Positions 1 through 8,712 of a stretch of 64,000 bases of DNA are shown piece after piece. Source of the stretch: Lysinibacillus sphaericus. GTDB taxonomy: Bacteria; Bacillota; Bacilli; Bacillales_A; Planococcaceae. Both the position numbers and the translations under genes were made by a program. The first letter of the stretch is position 1. The number at the start of each line of letters is the position of its first letter. The notes under the pieces were generated by a model that was given only the letters and a program-made list of their open reading frames with translations, was not told the DNA's origin and did no database searches. The stretch lies in contig NZ_SADV01000003.1 of the NCBI RefSeq assembly GCF_006864135.1, positions 186,001 through 250,000 of the forward strand, read 5' to 3'.

Positions 1-385
1 ACTTCCCTCCAAAAGCAGTATACTTATTTGGATGACCATCTAACAAATCAATATGACTCGCAAATTGATAAAACGTTTCAGAACGTAGAAAAAAGCCATT
101 TGAAACCTTCGGCCACCAAGATAAACGGATGAATTCTCCAAGTGCAGATTCCGCTTTATGTACTTCATATAAATTTTGACGGCCGCCCCCCGCTGTATTA
201 AAATCACAGCGATCAGCTATAGCCTCCAATAGGGTTGATTTCCCAGAGCCATTTTCCCCTACAAAGAAGGTAACGTTCGTAGGAAACTCTAGCTCCTGTA
301 AATCCTGCAAACTTGGTATATTAAAGGGATATTGATCTTTCACTGCTATTTCTCCCTGTAATACCTTACATGACTTTAAATACAT
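1..385 (-). CDS. AAA-family ATPase, 5' part only (runs off the window)
   Basis: The minus strand opens with an ATG at 385 behind a strong AGGGAGG, spaced about 8 nt. It reads at least 128 codons and leaves the window at base 1, so the 3' end is missing. A Walker A motif (VGENGSGKST) lies at about residues 42-51, followed by a Gly-rich linker typical of the RecF/SMC-like predicted ATPases of COG3910. No Walker B or signature motif can be seen because of truncation. It is probably a cytosolic stand-alone ATPase; its partner and substrate cannot be inferred. No other gene lies within 290 bp upstream. Confidence 0.75.
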   Translation of the reverse strand, partial: MYLKSCKVLQGEIAVKDQYPFNIPSLQDLQELEFPTNVTFFVGENGSGKSTLLEAIADRCDFNTAGGGRQNLYEVHKAESALGEFIRLSWWPKVSNGFFLRSETFYQFASHIDLLDGHPNKYTAFGGK

Positions 386-1040
386 TTCGTTTCCTCCCTT
401 ACTACTATTATAACTTGCCTACGCTTTTTTCCAAACATAAGCCACGCATCGCTTTAAAGGAAATCAATGATCATAAAAAAACAAAGGCCGAAAAATCAAA
501 ACATTAGTACAAATCATAAACTCATCATTGAACTTGACCTATAACAATACCTAATCCCTAGGTACAAAAACTATATTATGAGCATTAAAAACACCGTTGT
601 AACTACAAATATCTATGAAATATTTCCCGAGAAATAAATAAAAAATATGTCGAAAGTTGCAATAAAAAATAATAAAATTATGCCATAATATAGCGATTTA
701 CAAAAAATAATGAAATAGCATAATCAGACTCACTCCCATTTTGAACTGCTATTTTTCCCGCTACAGCTAATATTAATTTAGTACTTGCAATAAATGTGCC
801 TATAACATAATCTGTTAATTCCGAAAATAGCTTCCCTTAGATTCCGTATATTTTGTTTTTGAATCTTTATTACAACTCCCCATTTTTCTATCCCCTGATG
901 TAAAACGGGTGATAGAGGGGTTATTCCTTGAAAAAGCTGAGATAATGACCGTAGAAGATTGTCTACATCAATTTCCCAAATAAATATACCACCTTATGGT
1001 TTGGGATGCCCAATTCAGTCAACTCTTATTTTTTAGCGTC
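386..1040. other. Long AT-rich intergenic region with a possible decayed ORF (678-836, minus)
   Basis: No convincing gene is present. The minus strand has an open frame at 678-836 (about 52 codons, reading ...FIASTKLILAVAGK...NRYIMA) with no usable start codon or ribosome site, so it is at best a remnant. The plus strand around 911-985 also has a short open stretch without a start. I see no tRNA, riboswitch or clear promoter. Confidence 0.3.
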
Positions 1041-1077
1041 AAAAAAAATAGACAAACCGAAATTCTCAGTTTGTCTA
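1041..1077 (-). terminator. Intrinsic terminator of the secreted protease gene
   Basis: TAGACAAAC (1049-1057) pairs perfectly with GTTTGTCTA (1069-1077). On the minus strand the stem is followed by eight U. It lies 15 bp past the stop codon of the protease gene. Confidence 0.85.
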
Positions 1078-1091
1078 CATTATTAGTAGTT

Positions 1092-2114
1092 TTACTCTAA
1101 AGCTTTGGAAATAAAATTAAACATATAAGAGTTCATCTTAGGTCCTCCATTCATCGGGTTCCCATTAATAACAAATGAACCTCTATGAACGCCTATAATT
1201 TGATTATCAGTGTTTATTAATGCTGAACCCGATTGTCCTGGTGCGGTATCAATTGTATAAAAGGCTACAGATGCATCTTCTCTAGTAATATTTCCTCTCG
1301 TACCAAATTGAGAAATTTCACCACTCGCCTGCATTAAATCTCCCGGATAACCATAAATACCGATATTTTGATTAAGAAGATTATTCACCTGTTTGATCCC
1401 AAGAGTTCCTGCAACATCTCCCGCCTGTTTATTGTCTTTTGATACATCCAAAACAAGAATAGCGAAGTCTTCAGAGCTCGAACCAGTTGAAGCCCAATTA
1501 GCAGCGACATAATAATCATTAACTTTATAAGAACCAAATAATCCAACACTATTACTTACGCCAGGGTAAACCTTTGCACTAGTTATAGTTTCTTTTGTTT
1601 CTGGGTTTATAACACAATGTCCATTTGTTAAAACTTTATTTTTGCCAACTAAAGAACCTGTACAAGAACCACCTTTTCCATCAGGCCAATTTATTTCAAT
1701 ATACGTAATTGCACTATATGGCAATTCTTTAGTATTCTCTACTTTTTTTCTACTATCGTCACCGATGACAATCCGTGGTGATATTTGTAAAGGTCCTCTA
1801 GCAGTAGAATCATTAATAACAACTGGTGGTGGTGTAATATCGATAAACGAGTTACCTTCCATTATTGAATCAATCTGGATGGGCGAAGTTTCTCCTGAAC
1901 CTTGAACACTTGGTATTTCATTAATTAATGGCGAATTACTAACATTAAACTCCTCATATTTAATGATTTCACCTTTCGAGTTTACCATGTCATAAGGATG
2001 TGACATTTTACTTGGATCAAATGAAAATTCACCTAAAGACTCATCTGCAAAAACATTCATTGGCACTAATAAAAAGATAAGCATAAAGAACAACCTAATA
2101 GTAATTTTTTTCAT
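1092..2114 (-). CDS. Secreted trypsin-fold serine protease (glutamyl endopeptidase-like, S1B)
   Basis: The 340-residue product has a signal peptide (MKKITIRLFFMLIFLL..., cleavage near residue 24) and a pro-region of about 90 residues. A chymotrypsin-fold domain follows, starting near residue 113 (SPRIVIGDD). The catalytic triad is visible: His166 in TNGHC, Asp216 in SSEDFAIL and Ser295 in PGQSGS. Cys151 and Cys167 bracket the histidine, as in Bacillus and Staphylococcus glutamyl endopeptidases (Mpr/BlaSE/V8 type), which are made as zymogens and cut after Glu. The Glu specificity is inferred from family resemblance only. The gene is monocistronic, with a good ribosome site (GGGAGGAAT) and its own terminator. 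Confidence 0.85.
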   Translation of the reverse strand: MKKITIRLFFMLIFLLVPMNVFADESLGEFSFDPSKMSHPYDMVNSKGEIIKYEEFNVSNSPLINEIPSVQGSGETSPIQIDSIMEGNSFIDITPPPVVINDSTARGPLQISPRIVIGDDSRKKVENTKELPYSAITYIEINWPDGKGGSCTGSLVGKNKVLTNGHCVINPETKETITSAKVYPGVSNSVGLFGSYKVNDYYVAANWASTGSSSEDFAILVLDVSKDNKQAGDVAGTLGIKQVNNLLNQNIGIYGYPGDLMQASGEISQFGTRGNITREDASVAFYTIDTAPGQSGSALINTDNQIIGVHRGSFVINGNPMNGGPKMNSYMFNFISKALE

Positions 2115-2295
2115 TTTATTCCTCCCTTTGGTTTAAGTCTATTTATAGTTTAATAGAAATGAGAGGGAAAATAAAGATAAAATTTTAAAAATTGGTAAAA
2201 TATAAATAATTCTGAATATAACTAAAAATTTAGTGATCTTTTTATTCATTTCACTCTAAATGTTCTAGATTTTAAGCTCTTATCATACATTGAGT

Positions 2296-2378
2296 AAAAC
2301 CTTCCCCTTGCTAATTATCCTCATAAACCCCTGTCTCTTTTACATTACATACTAGCAATAATAAAGGAAGGTTTTTTT
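2296..2378 (+). promoter_or_regulatory. Nested hairpin with U tract in the leader of the 71-codon gene
   Basis: AACCTTCC (2298-2305) pairs with GGAAGGTT (2366-2373) and, just inside it, TTGCTA pairs with TAGCAA, enclosing about 45 nt. The outer stem runs straight into a T tract. On the plus strand this is a terminator shape, but no gene lies upstream on that strand. It therefore looks like an attenuator in the leader of the gene at 2414, or the 3' end of a short RNA. No known riboswitch consensus is recognised. Confidence 0.5.
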
Positions 2379-2413
2379 CTAGGCTCAATAAAACATTTAT
2401 AAGGAGAAGGATT

Positions 2414-2629
2414 ATGTTTGTAACTCATTTCTATGAAAACAAGACGTCCGTTTTAAGTCAGCTGCTCGTAAATTTACCTTCTGTCGAAGAGAACATTAAA
2501 ATTAAAGGACGTAAAGCTAAAGTTGTTCAGATTGTTCAAATAGACGACAACAACTATCAGGTAAGTATCATTTTTGAAAAAATAGCTAAAAAACAACCAT
2601 TAAAAGAAATTGGCAAGAAAAAGAGATAG
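2414..2629 (+). CDS. Small basic conserved-looking protein of unknown function
   Basis: A 71-residue protein that is Lys-rich at its C-terminus (KEIGKKKR) and has no signal peptide or membrane segment. The ribosome site AAGGAGAAGG sits directly before the ATG and a clean terminator follows, so expression as a single gene is likely. I do not recognise the family. The middle part, with alternating hydrophobic residues (AKVVQIVQIDDNNYQVSIIF), suggests a small beta-rich fold. The long structured leader hints at regulated expression. Confidence 0.6.
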   Translation: MFVTHFYENKTSVLSQLLVNLPSVEENIKIKGRKAKVVQIVQIDDNNYQVSIIFEKIAKKQPLKEIGKKKR

Positions 2630-2650
2630 CTCTTCCCTATTCACCTTCGA

Positions 2651-2675
2651 CGCTATCATTTAATGATAGCGTTTT
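2651..2675 (+). terminator. Intrinsic terminator after the 71-codon gene
   Basis: CGCTATCAT and ATGATAGCG form a perfect stem with a three-base loop (2651-2671), followed by TTTT. Confidence 0.85.
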
Positions 2676-2760
2676 AACTTTAAAAAAGCGGGAATCGAAC
2701 TATAAGAGAAAAATACACTGCGAATTATTCTCAACGATAAAATGCCTTCAAGAAAAGCAT

Positions 2761-2793
2761 TTGACTTTTTAATTGATAACAATTATCATTATC
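2761..2793 (+). promoter_or_regulatory. Sigma-A promoter overlapped by a Fur box
   Basis: TTGACT (2761-2766), a 17-bp spacer and TATCAT (2784-2789) form a strong vegetative promoter. GATAACAATTATCATTATC (2775-2793) matches the 19-bp Fur consensus at 17 positions and covers the spacer and the -10. Binding of Fur with iron would block this promoter, so the transcript should appear only under iron starvation. Confidence 0.8.
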
Positions 2794-2795
2794 GA

Positions 2796-2902
2796 TAGAT
2801 TATTTCTTACTCCGAAATGCTTAGTTCAGCATCCCCCTATTTTTTGAAATAAGCATGTATCAAACGGATATTCTTACATCAGACTAAGAATATCTTTTTT
2901 TT
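2796..2902 (+). ncRNA. Candidate Fur-repressed small RNA (FsrA-like)
   Basis: A start about seven bases after the -10 would give an RNA of about 107 nt, ending at a perfect terminator: GATATTCTTA (2867-2876) pairs with TAAGAATATC (2885-2894), then eight T. No ORF with a ribosome site lies inside. ATGCTTA (2817-2823) pairs with TAAGCAT (2850-2856), leaving a loop that contains the C-rich stretch ATCCCCCTAT (2831-2840). This layout (Fur box, about 100 nt, unpaired C-rich stretch, terminator) is that of FsrA in Bacillus subtilis, which base-pairs with ribosome sites of iron-using enzymes. Homology to FsrA is inferred from architecture and has not been aligned. Confidence 0.65.
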
Positions 2903-2992
2903 AACTTTTTTCAGCAGATGTTAAGAAGTTTAATTCTCCGACGGATGTTTAATTAATTGGAGAGATTTACATAAATAAAGGAGCTGTTTTAC

Positions 2993-4384
2993 ATGGATTA
3001 TCGTATTGAAAAAGACACTATGGGTGAAATTAAAGTACCTGCAGATAAAATTTGGGGTGCTCAAACGCAGCGCAGTAAAGAAAATTTCCAAATCGGAACA
3101 GAACAAATGCCTATTGAGCTAGTTCAAGCAATGACCATTTTAAAGAAAAGTGCTGCGATGGCCAATAATAAATTAGGTAAGCTTTCATATATAAAAGCAC
3201 ATGCGATTGTGCAAGCAGCAGACGAAATTTTAAAGGGTCAATGGGACGATCAATTCCCTCTTGTAGTTTGGCAAACTGGTAGTGGTACACAGTCAAATAT
3301 GAATGTCAATGAGGTAATTGCTCACCGTGCAAACCAACTTTTACAAAATGTTGGCGAGGCTGAACGCATCCATCCAAACGATGATGTCAATAAATCTCAA
3401 AGCTCAAACGATACCTTCCCAACGGCTTTGCATATTGCTGCAGTGTTAAAAGTTGAAGATTATTTACTGCCGCGACTACGCTTACTAAAAGAAACACTTG
3501 ATAACAAAGCAGAAAAATTTAAAGATATTATTAAAATTGGTCGTACACATTTACAAGACGCTACACCTTTAACTTTAGGTCAAGAAATCAGTGGCTGGGT
3601 AGCAATGCTTGCTAAATCTGAGCAAATGATTGTCCAAAATATTGAATATATGAAGGAATTAGCGATTGGTGGAACAGCAGTTGGTACGGGTATTAACGCA
3701 CATCCCGAATTCGGTGAGCGTGTAGCAGCGGAAATAAGCCAATTAACAGGAAAACATTTTACTTCAGCTGCAAATAAATTCCATGCACTGACGAGTCATG
3801 ATGAAGCTGTTGTCGCACATGGCGCATTAAAGGCTCTTGCAGCTGACTTAATGAAAATTGCCAATGATGTTCGCTGGTTAGCGAGTGGTCCTCGTTCTGG
3901 TATTGGTGAAATAACGATTCCAGAAAACGAGCCAGGCTCATCTATTATGCCTGGTAAAGTAAATCCAACTCAAAGCGAAGCGATGACCATGGTTGTTACA
4001 CAAGTTGTTGGTAATGATGCAACAATTGCCTTTGCCGCTTCCCAAGGTAATTTTGAGCTAAATGTCTTCAAACCAGTCATTATCTATAATTTTTTACAAT
4101 CAACTCGTCTACTAGCAGACACAATGAAATCATTTAATGATCATTGCGCTGTCGGTATCGAGCCAAATAAAGAAGTACTTAACCATAATTTACAAAATTC
4201 ACTAATGCTCGTAACTGCATTAAACCCTTATATCGGTTATGAAAATGCGGCAAAAATTGCGAAGAAGGCCCATAAAGATGGCACAACATTAAAAGAAGCA
4301 GCGATTGCATCTGGTTTACTAACAGAGGAACAGTTCGATGAATATGTGGACCCTGCAACGATGATTTATCCAAATGTAAAATAA
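2993..4384 (+). CDS. fumC: Class II fumarate hydratase
   Basis: A full-length 463-residue homotetrameric fumarase of the iron-independent class II type, which interconverts fumarate and malate in the TCA cycle in the cytosol. The superfamily signature [11 protein letters not shown] lies near residue 320. The fumarase-type [13 protein letters not shown] (near residue 100) and [10 protein letters not shown] (near 187) are intact. An AAAGGAG ribosome site precedes the ATG. The gene lies 90 bp after the terminator of the iron-responsive RNA; any read-through would make fumC partly iron-responsive. A terminator follows at 4553. Confidence 0.97.
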   Translation: MDYRIEKDTMGEIKVPADKIWGAQTQRSKENFQIGTEQMPIELVQAMTILKKSAAMANNKLGKLSYIKAHAIVQAADEILKGQWDDQFPLVVWQTGSGTQSNMNVNEVIAHRANQLLQNVGEAERIHPNDDVNKSQSSNDTFPTALHIAAVLKVEDYLLPRLRLLKETLDNKAEKFKDIIKIGRTHLQDATPLTLGQEISGWVAMLAKSEQMIVQNIEYMKELAIGGTAVGTGINAHPEFGERVAAEISQLTGKHFTSAANKFHALTSHDEAVVAHGALKALAADLMKIANDVRWLASGPRSGIGEITIPENEPGSSIMPGKVNPTQSEAMTMVVTQVVGNDATIAFAASQGNFELNVFKPVIIYNFLQSTRLLADTMKSFNDHCAVGIEPNKEVLNHNLQNSLMLVTALNPYIGYENAAKIAKKAHKDGTTLKEAAIASGLLTEEQFDEYVDPATMIYPNVK

Positions 4385-4552
4385 CAGGCGTGCAAGTTAA
4401 TCACATAGCACCTTCAAAACATTGATATATCAACGTTTTTAGATAAGGCGTTCAAATATGTACTTAGCAGGTTGGTGTATATTACTGCATGTTTTTGGGG
4501 CTAATTGGGGCTAATAAATACGGCGGGCGTGTGTACAGGAATGCGTGTGTGA

Positions 4553-4587
4553 GAAAGATTGGAGCTATTTGCTTCAATCTTTTTTTG
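4553..4587 (+). terminator. Intrinsic terminator downstream of fumC
   Basis: AAGATTGGAGC and GCTTCAATCTT pair with one G-U wobble across a five-base loop, then seven T. A near-identical hairpin recurs at 6973-7002, away from any plus-strand gene end. Confidence 0.7.
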
Positions 4588-4628
4588 TACGTGATGAAAT
4601 ATAAAAAAAGCACCCTTAATTGAGAGTG

Positions 4629-4860
4629 CTAATTTTTAGTAATTATTTTTCCGTATTGTCTATTTAAAAAATCAATAATGCTATGAAACGTTTCATATAA
4701 CGTTTTCCCTTGAAGATTTTTCACGTATACTTCACGAGCCATATTATATTTAGGGTCAAAAGGAATATCTTTTAGGTCCAACCACACATTCTGCACTAAC
4801 ACACAATCTATATCATCTGTTTTTATAAAAGGACTATACCTCCTTCCTAGAAGTATTATT
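4629..4860 (-). pseudogene. C-terminal gene fragment, family unknown
   Basis: An open minus-strand frame of about 77 codons ends at a TAG at 4629-4631 (reads ...GRRYSPFIKTDDIDCVLVQN... to ...NRQYGKIITKN). It has protein-like composition but begins right after an in-frame stop, with no start codon at its 5' end; the only internal ATG is late (NMAREV). I take it as the surviving C-terminus of a lost gene. An imperfect hairpin at 4605-4640 would terminate it. Confidence 0.35.
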
Positions 4861-4950
4861 CATCGTCATTATACTTTTACTATTCCACCACCGTCTCATA
4901 TTTAAATAAAAAGCCACAACTCATTTAGAGCGTGACTTCTTCAAAACCTT

Positions 4951-5508
4951 CTAATATTCACTTTTCAAAATTGATAATATGGCAAGATCAATATACTTCC
5001 CGTTTTCAAATTCATGTTGTCTCAAAACACCTTCTTGACAAAAATTTAATTTCTCCAACAATCTTATAGATGATGTATTTTCTGGTTCTACTTTTGCCTC
5101 GATCTTATTAATTCCCATTGACGTAAAGGCAAAATGGATTATGCTACTTAAAGCCTCTTGCATAATACCCTTTCCCCAATATTCAGGTTTTAAATCATAT
5201 CCAATTTCTATTCGGTTATGTTCATTTTCATAATTCAAATAACCACATGTTCCAATCACTTTTTGGGTTTTAGTTTCTTCGATTACCCATCTTAAACCTG
5301 TCTTTTCTTTGAAAATTTTATCATACCAATTTATTTCATATATTGCATCTTCTATTGAAGTAAATAATGTTAATGGAATATACTTAACTACATTTTCATC
5401 AGAATAAAGCATAAAAATATCTTGGGCATCATCAACTATTCCTTTTCGTAGGATAAAGCGTTCCGTTTCCAATTTAGGGAAATCTTCAAAATTGAACTCC
5501 ATATTCAT
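4951..5508 (-). CDS. GNAT N-acetyltransferase, RimJ/RimL type
   Basis: A 185-residue cytosolic acetyltransferase. The N-terminus (PKLETERFILRKGIVDDA) is the standard start of RimJ/RimL-like GNATs. The acetyl-CoA binding loop is seen as EYWGKGIMQEALSSII (residues ~112-127), followed by the conserved ENTSSIRLLEKLNF. The family acetylates protein N-termini or small amines; the substrate here is unknown. The ATG is preceded by AAAGGAGAG. It stands alone. Confidence 0.88.
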   Translation of the reverse strand: MNMEFNFEDFPKLETERFILRKGIVDDAQDIFMLYSDENVVKYIPLTLFTSIEDAIYEINWYDKIFKEKTGLRWVIEETKTQKVIGTCGYLNYENEHNRIEIGYDLKPEYWGKGIMQEALSSIIHFAFTSMGINKIEAKVEPENTSSIRLLEKLNFCQEGVLRQHEFENGKYIDLAILSILKSEY

Positions 5509-5670
5509 AATAACTCTCCTTTTATTTCAAATTGATACGCATATTATGAACCTTAACATTATGTGAGGGTCAAATTAATTTAAATAATAACAAAAGTAAG
5601 ACTAAAATGAAGTTTATACATTTACTAATAAAGTTACAAAGCCACATCTTGTTAGATGTGACTTGATTCA

Positions 5671-5871
5671 TTAAGTCAAGAAAATATAAACCTCAACAGT
5701 ATTAAGTTCTTCTAAATAAACAAAATCTCGCCTTTCCACTTTGTAAATTAAATTTTCCAATCCTACTTTATCCCCTACAATAGGCAATACAGGTATCGTG
5801 TTAGTAAACGTTTTAATATGACATTTACCGTTTGCCTCGCAAAAGGTTATAGATAACTTTTTCATGGGCAT
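5671..5871 (-). CDS. Small hypothetical protein
   Basis: A 66-residue protein without signal peptide or membrane segment. AGAAGGAG precedes the first ATG; the second ATG (MKKLSITF) is an alternative start six bases later. The pattern of short hydrophobic stretches (GDKVGLENLIYKVERRDFVYLEE) suggests a small beta domain of the kind seen in phage-derived proteins, but no family is recognised. Confidence 0.5.
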   Translation of the reverse strand: MPMKKLSITFCEANGKCHIKTFTNTIPVLPIVGDKVGLENLIYKVERRDFVYLEELNTVEVYIFLT

Positions 5872-6247
5872 TCACTCCTTCTACACTAATCATATTGTAG
5901 TTGGATACCAATAATACAAAGAGACTACCAATTCAGTAACCTCTCAAGCTTGTTTCTTCACAAGACGTACAAGCGAACGTCTATATGCTTGTTTGTGAAA
6001 TACACGTACAAACGTGCTTATATTTGTAAGGCAATTTGTTTAAGCATTTCCGTGCGCTTGTTGATACTCCTATAATATCTCGATTATTCAATAGGTTCTA
6101 TAATTTAATTACAACTTAACATTACATTAAGTTAGATTTGGAATAATATCCACATATTGTTCAGTAGTCTAATTCACCACATTTAATTTCTATTAATTTC
6201 CAATCAATTATATGGTATAATAATCCATAAAAAAGGAGAATTAGATA
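5872..6247. other. Intergenic region with an imperfect inverted repeat
   Basis: Around 5945-6040 two related blocks, each with TTCACAA or its complement next to a CGTACAA motif, lie in inverted arrangement, giving long imperfect hairpins. A TATAAT (6216-6221) with a poor -35 lies just before the small gene at 6248. Nothing else is recognised. Confidence 0.3.
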
Positions 6248-6426
6248 ATGAATTCGACGACAATGGATATCGGTATGGGTATTGGACTCACTATATTACC
6301 TATTCTTTCACTATTACATTTCCTTATTCCATTTGTATTGTAATTTGGTATATATTTATATCCATTAATTTACAGAAGGAACGGAACAAGATTCTAAGAG
6401 ATATATCTGATAAGTTAAATAAGTGA
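6248..6426 (+). pseudogene. Small membrane protein with a one-base frameshift
   Basis: An ATG behind AAAAGGAG opens a hydrophobic reading frame (MNSTTMDIGMGIGLTILPIL...) that stops after 31 codons at 6341. The next frame continues as IWYIFISI then NLQKERNKILRDISDKLNK up to a TGA at 6424. This is the standard architecture of small Bacillus membrane proteins with one or two membrane segments and a charged KERNKILxxISxKL tail. One missing base in the TATTGTAA region (about 6336-6341) explains the break. The gene has a -10, a ribosome site and a terminator, so the loss is either very recent or an assembly error. Confidence 0.65.
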
Positions 6427-6433
6427 TGTAATT

Positions 6434-6457
6434 AGATGGGAACTCTCCATCTTTTTT
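6434..6457 (+). terminator. Terminator of the frameshifted small membrane protein gene
   Basis: AGATGG (6434-6439) and CCATCT (6447-6452) pair around a seven-base loop, followed by a T tract. Confidence 0.75.
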
Positions 6458-6477
6458 CACTGCACATTTTCTTTCAA

Positions 6478-6887
6478 TCACCCATTTACACTCTCCGCAT
6501 ATTTATACTTAACCATTTTCATAATCTGCGCGTGCTTGTTATAAATGTAATTCGGACTTTTATCTAATTCATCTGTAATGGATATAAGTGTTTTGCCTTC
6601 CACATGATGTTTATATAGTATATGGTTATCCAATCCTCTAAATGTATTAATTAGTTTTTCATATCTTCCAAATCATTCATTTTATTCGCTAATTCTTGTT
6701 CAGCAGTTTCGATAATTTCTTCCAATTGAGCCCCATGACTTTCGGAAGTTAATTTAACTTTTGTTAAATCACCATGTACCCAGCGTTTCAATTCCTTCTT
6801 GCTACGTTCGAGTTTAAATTCAATGTCTGCAATTTCATCTTCTAATTTTTGATAGTTTTTTAACCACTCATAATGCATGTGCAGCAC
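6478..6887 (-). pseudogene. Phage-type sigma/ArpU-like HTH regulator, frameshifted
   Basis: The first 78 codons from the ATG at 6887 form a coiled-coil-rich N-terminus (LEDEIADIEFKLERSKKELKRWVHGD...) and stop at 6651. The next frame continues without a gap as KLINTFRGLDNHILYKHHV, EGKTLISITDELDKSPNYIY, NKHAQIMKMVKYKYAESVNG, ending at 6478. That second part is a helix-turn-helix of the kind found in small phage transcription regulators. One extra A in the run of five (6655-6659, T on the plus strand) would restore a 136-residue protein. Neighbouring small genes are also phage-like. Confidence 0.6.
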
Positions 6888-6972
6888 CTACCTTGTTTCA
6901 TTGTTACTCTAAATAGCCACTGACATATCATGTAGCATATTTTTTTCAATTAAACCCACTGACTAAACACCT

Positions 6973-7002
6973 AGATTGGGGCTAATGCTTCAATCTTTTT
7001 TT
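6973..7002 (+). terminator. Orphan terminator-like hairpin
   Basis: AGATTG (6973-6978) pairs with CAATCT (6991-6996) and is followed by seven T on the plus strand. It closely resembles the fumC terminator, but no plus-strand gene ends here. Confidence 0.45.
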
Positions 7003-7086
7003 GTTGGTCAATTATAAGAAAAGTTAACTTACATAAAAAATAGCACTGTTTGGCACAGTGCATTTCTAGCTACATTAGATAACCCT

Positions 7087-7425
7087 TCAAAGATAATTAT
7101 GGAAGGTAGCTTTATTTTCAAAATAACTACAGTTAGCACAATGATAATCTTTATTTATAAATATAGCATTGTTCATATTTGACCAAGGAATATGTTCAGA
7201 ACATCTCTCGCAATTATCCACATACTTATCACGTAAAATACCATCCTCTAAAAAGACATACCATTGTTTATCCGATAAAATTTCAGGCCCATTTTTTATG
7301 ACAAGCAACGATATTTCTAACACTTCACCATCGTCAAATCTATTCTCGCTAATTAGTTCTTTCAAATATGAAATAAATTCAGATAATTCTCTCAATATTC
7401 TCTGTTTAAGCTGATCCCTTTGCAT
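7087..7425 (-). CDS. Hypothetical protein with a C-terminal zinc-ribbon-like motif
   Basis: A 112-residue protein. The N-terminal 70 residues are helical and acidic (RILRELSEFISYLKELISEN...). The C-terminus has two Cys pairs, NCERCSEH (residues ~74-81) and HCANCSYF (~97-104), a CxxC...CxxC arrangement that could hold one zinc ion. An AAAGGAGAGG ribosome site precedes the ATG. No family is recognised. It sits among small phage-like genes on the same strand. Confidence 0.55.
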   Translation of the reverse strand: MQRDQLKQRILRELSEFISYLKELISENRFDDGEVLEISLLVIKNGPEILSDKQWYVFLEDGILRDKYVDNCERCSEHIPWSNMNNAIFINKDYHCANCSYFENKATFHNYL

Positions 7426-7566
7426 AAAACCTCTCCTTTTTCCATCTACTTCAATTCGACAAAAGGAAAGGATTCCCTTCTTTTTTACAATAAAATTAAC
7501 ACTGGTTTATGTTCACCGTATTTAGCCATCCAAAATAAAAAACACCTGCCGTAGTAAGTGCTTATT

Positions 7567-7716
7567 TTATAACTTTTCTTTATTCGCATTTTGTTGAGAC
7601 ACCATTTCTTTACGTTTTTGTTCTTCTAATTCTCTTTTATAGATACGGGGTGCTGATGTTTTCATAAAGAAAGCATGCATACGCTGTTGAGTTTCAATAG
7701 ATGGTATGGTTTTCAA
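7567..7716 (-). CDS. 49-residue protein with a TTG start
   Basis: TTG at 7716 follows an excellent AGGAGGGAATG ribosome site. The product begins MKTIPSIETQQRMHAFFMKT and ends in a charged helix (RELEEQKRKEMVSQQNANKEK). It has no Cys, membrane segment or signal peptide. The very strong ribosome site and clean protein-like codon use make it a real gene despite its size; the function is unknown. It shares strand and style with the neighbouring phage-like genes. Confidence 0.55.
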   Translation of the reverse strand: MKTIPSIETQQRMHAFFMKTSAPRIYKRELEEQKRKEMVSQQNANKEKL

Positions 7717-7959
7717 TTACATTCCCTCCTTCCCCTCAATTCTTTTTCTTTCTACCTATGAAGTGTGGATAGTATCACCCACATATTGAATGACCTCATC
7801 CCCAAACTTTTTTATGGCTTTTGTACCAGCACCTCAGGCCTATTTTGATGCATATTTTTCTATTTACTTCACTCCATAAAAATAGTCACATTAGATAAAC
7901 AAATTTTAATCTGTCTACCTAATTGGGAGCATTTCATTTCGAGTAACCGGGCTTTAAAT

Positions 7960-8409
7960 TTATTTATGTAAAGCAAAATTAAGCAAGATAATATTCACAC
8001 ATATCTCAATTTCTATATTCCTCTCTAGTAATTGATCTTCTTTAAAATCTATAAGTTCTTTTTCTGCTACATTTATAATTTTGGACAAACTTTCTGTTGT
8101 TATCTCGTATTCCACTAACAAACTATTCAATATTGACTTTACCCTATCTTTAGCATTAAAATCATCAAAACCAAAATTCAACATTGTTAATTTATACTCA
8201 ATCTCTTCAAATTTTTCATTTGTGATGCTAATTGAATCTTTCATTATATTTTCTATGTCATTTATGGGTATATCAAACATTTTAGAGAGTTGTTGAAGTT
8301 GTAAATTAAATTTTTTAATTAACTCTTGAAATTGATCTCTAAAATAATCAGATTGGGTCGGACCATTAGTGAGAAAAGATATTTCTTCTTTTTTCTGATT
8401 TTCATCCAT
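7960..8409 (-). CDS. Hypothetical protein with two helix-turn-helix-like repeats
   Basis: A 149-residue, acidic, all-helical protein. Two segments resemble HTH units: NLQLQQLSKMFDIPINDIEN (residues ~35-54) and EYEITTESLSKIINVAEKEL (~100-119). Both have the 'LSKxxxxxxxxIxxI' spacing of XRE-like helices. The family is unknown to me. A weak GAGGTGA ribosome site precedes the ATG. It may be a small regulator or a phage-derived adaptor. Confidence 0.5.
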   Translation of the reverse strand: MDENQKKEEISFLTNGPTQSDYFRDQFQELIKKFNLQLQQLSKMFDIPINDIENIMKDSISITNEKFEEIEYKLTMLNFGFDDFNAKDRVKSILNSLLVEYEITTESLSKIINVAEKELIDFKEDQLLERNIEIEICVNIILLNFALHK

Positions 8410-8712
8410 TCTATTTCACCTCTACTTTATTTTAGTGAAAATATTTATATGTTGTTATGAACAAAGTGTATAAATTTTTTAGCGGTGTAATATCTACAAT
8501 GGATAATATGGTTTGTCGCAAAAACAAATTTCTGAAAAAGCGGATCTATTTTCATTGTACAATATGTCGGTCATGCTTTGCGTCAACAATAACTGGTGCT
8601 GTTACTTCAGCAGATAATCAAGTACCCTCTAAGATAGATACTAAAAAAGTCTCTCTTAAAGGGTACCTTTATTTACAATACATAAAAACAAGATGGCTTT
8701 GTAAATTCGTAA

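Noticed and set aside
7756-7842. 25-codon minus-strand fragment reading GAGTKAIKKFGDEVIQYVGD then TIHTS
   Set aside because: It looks like a phage protein tail but is too short and closed by an upstream stop; no assignment is possible.
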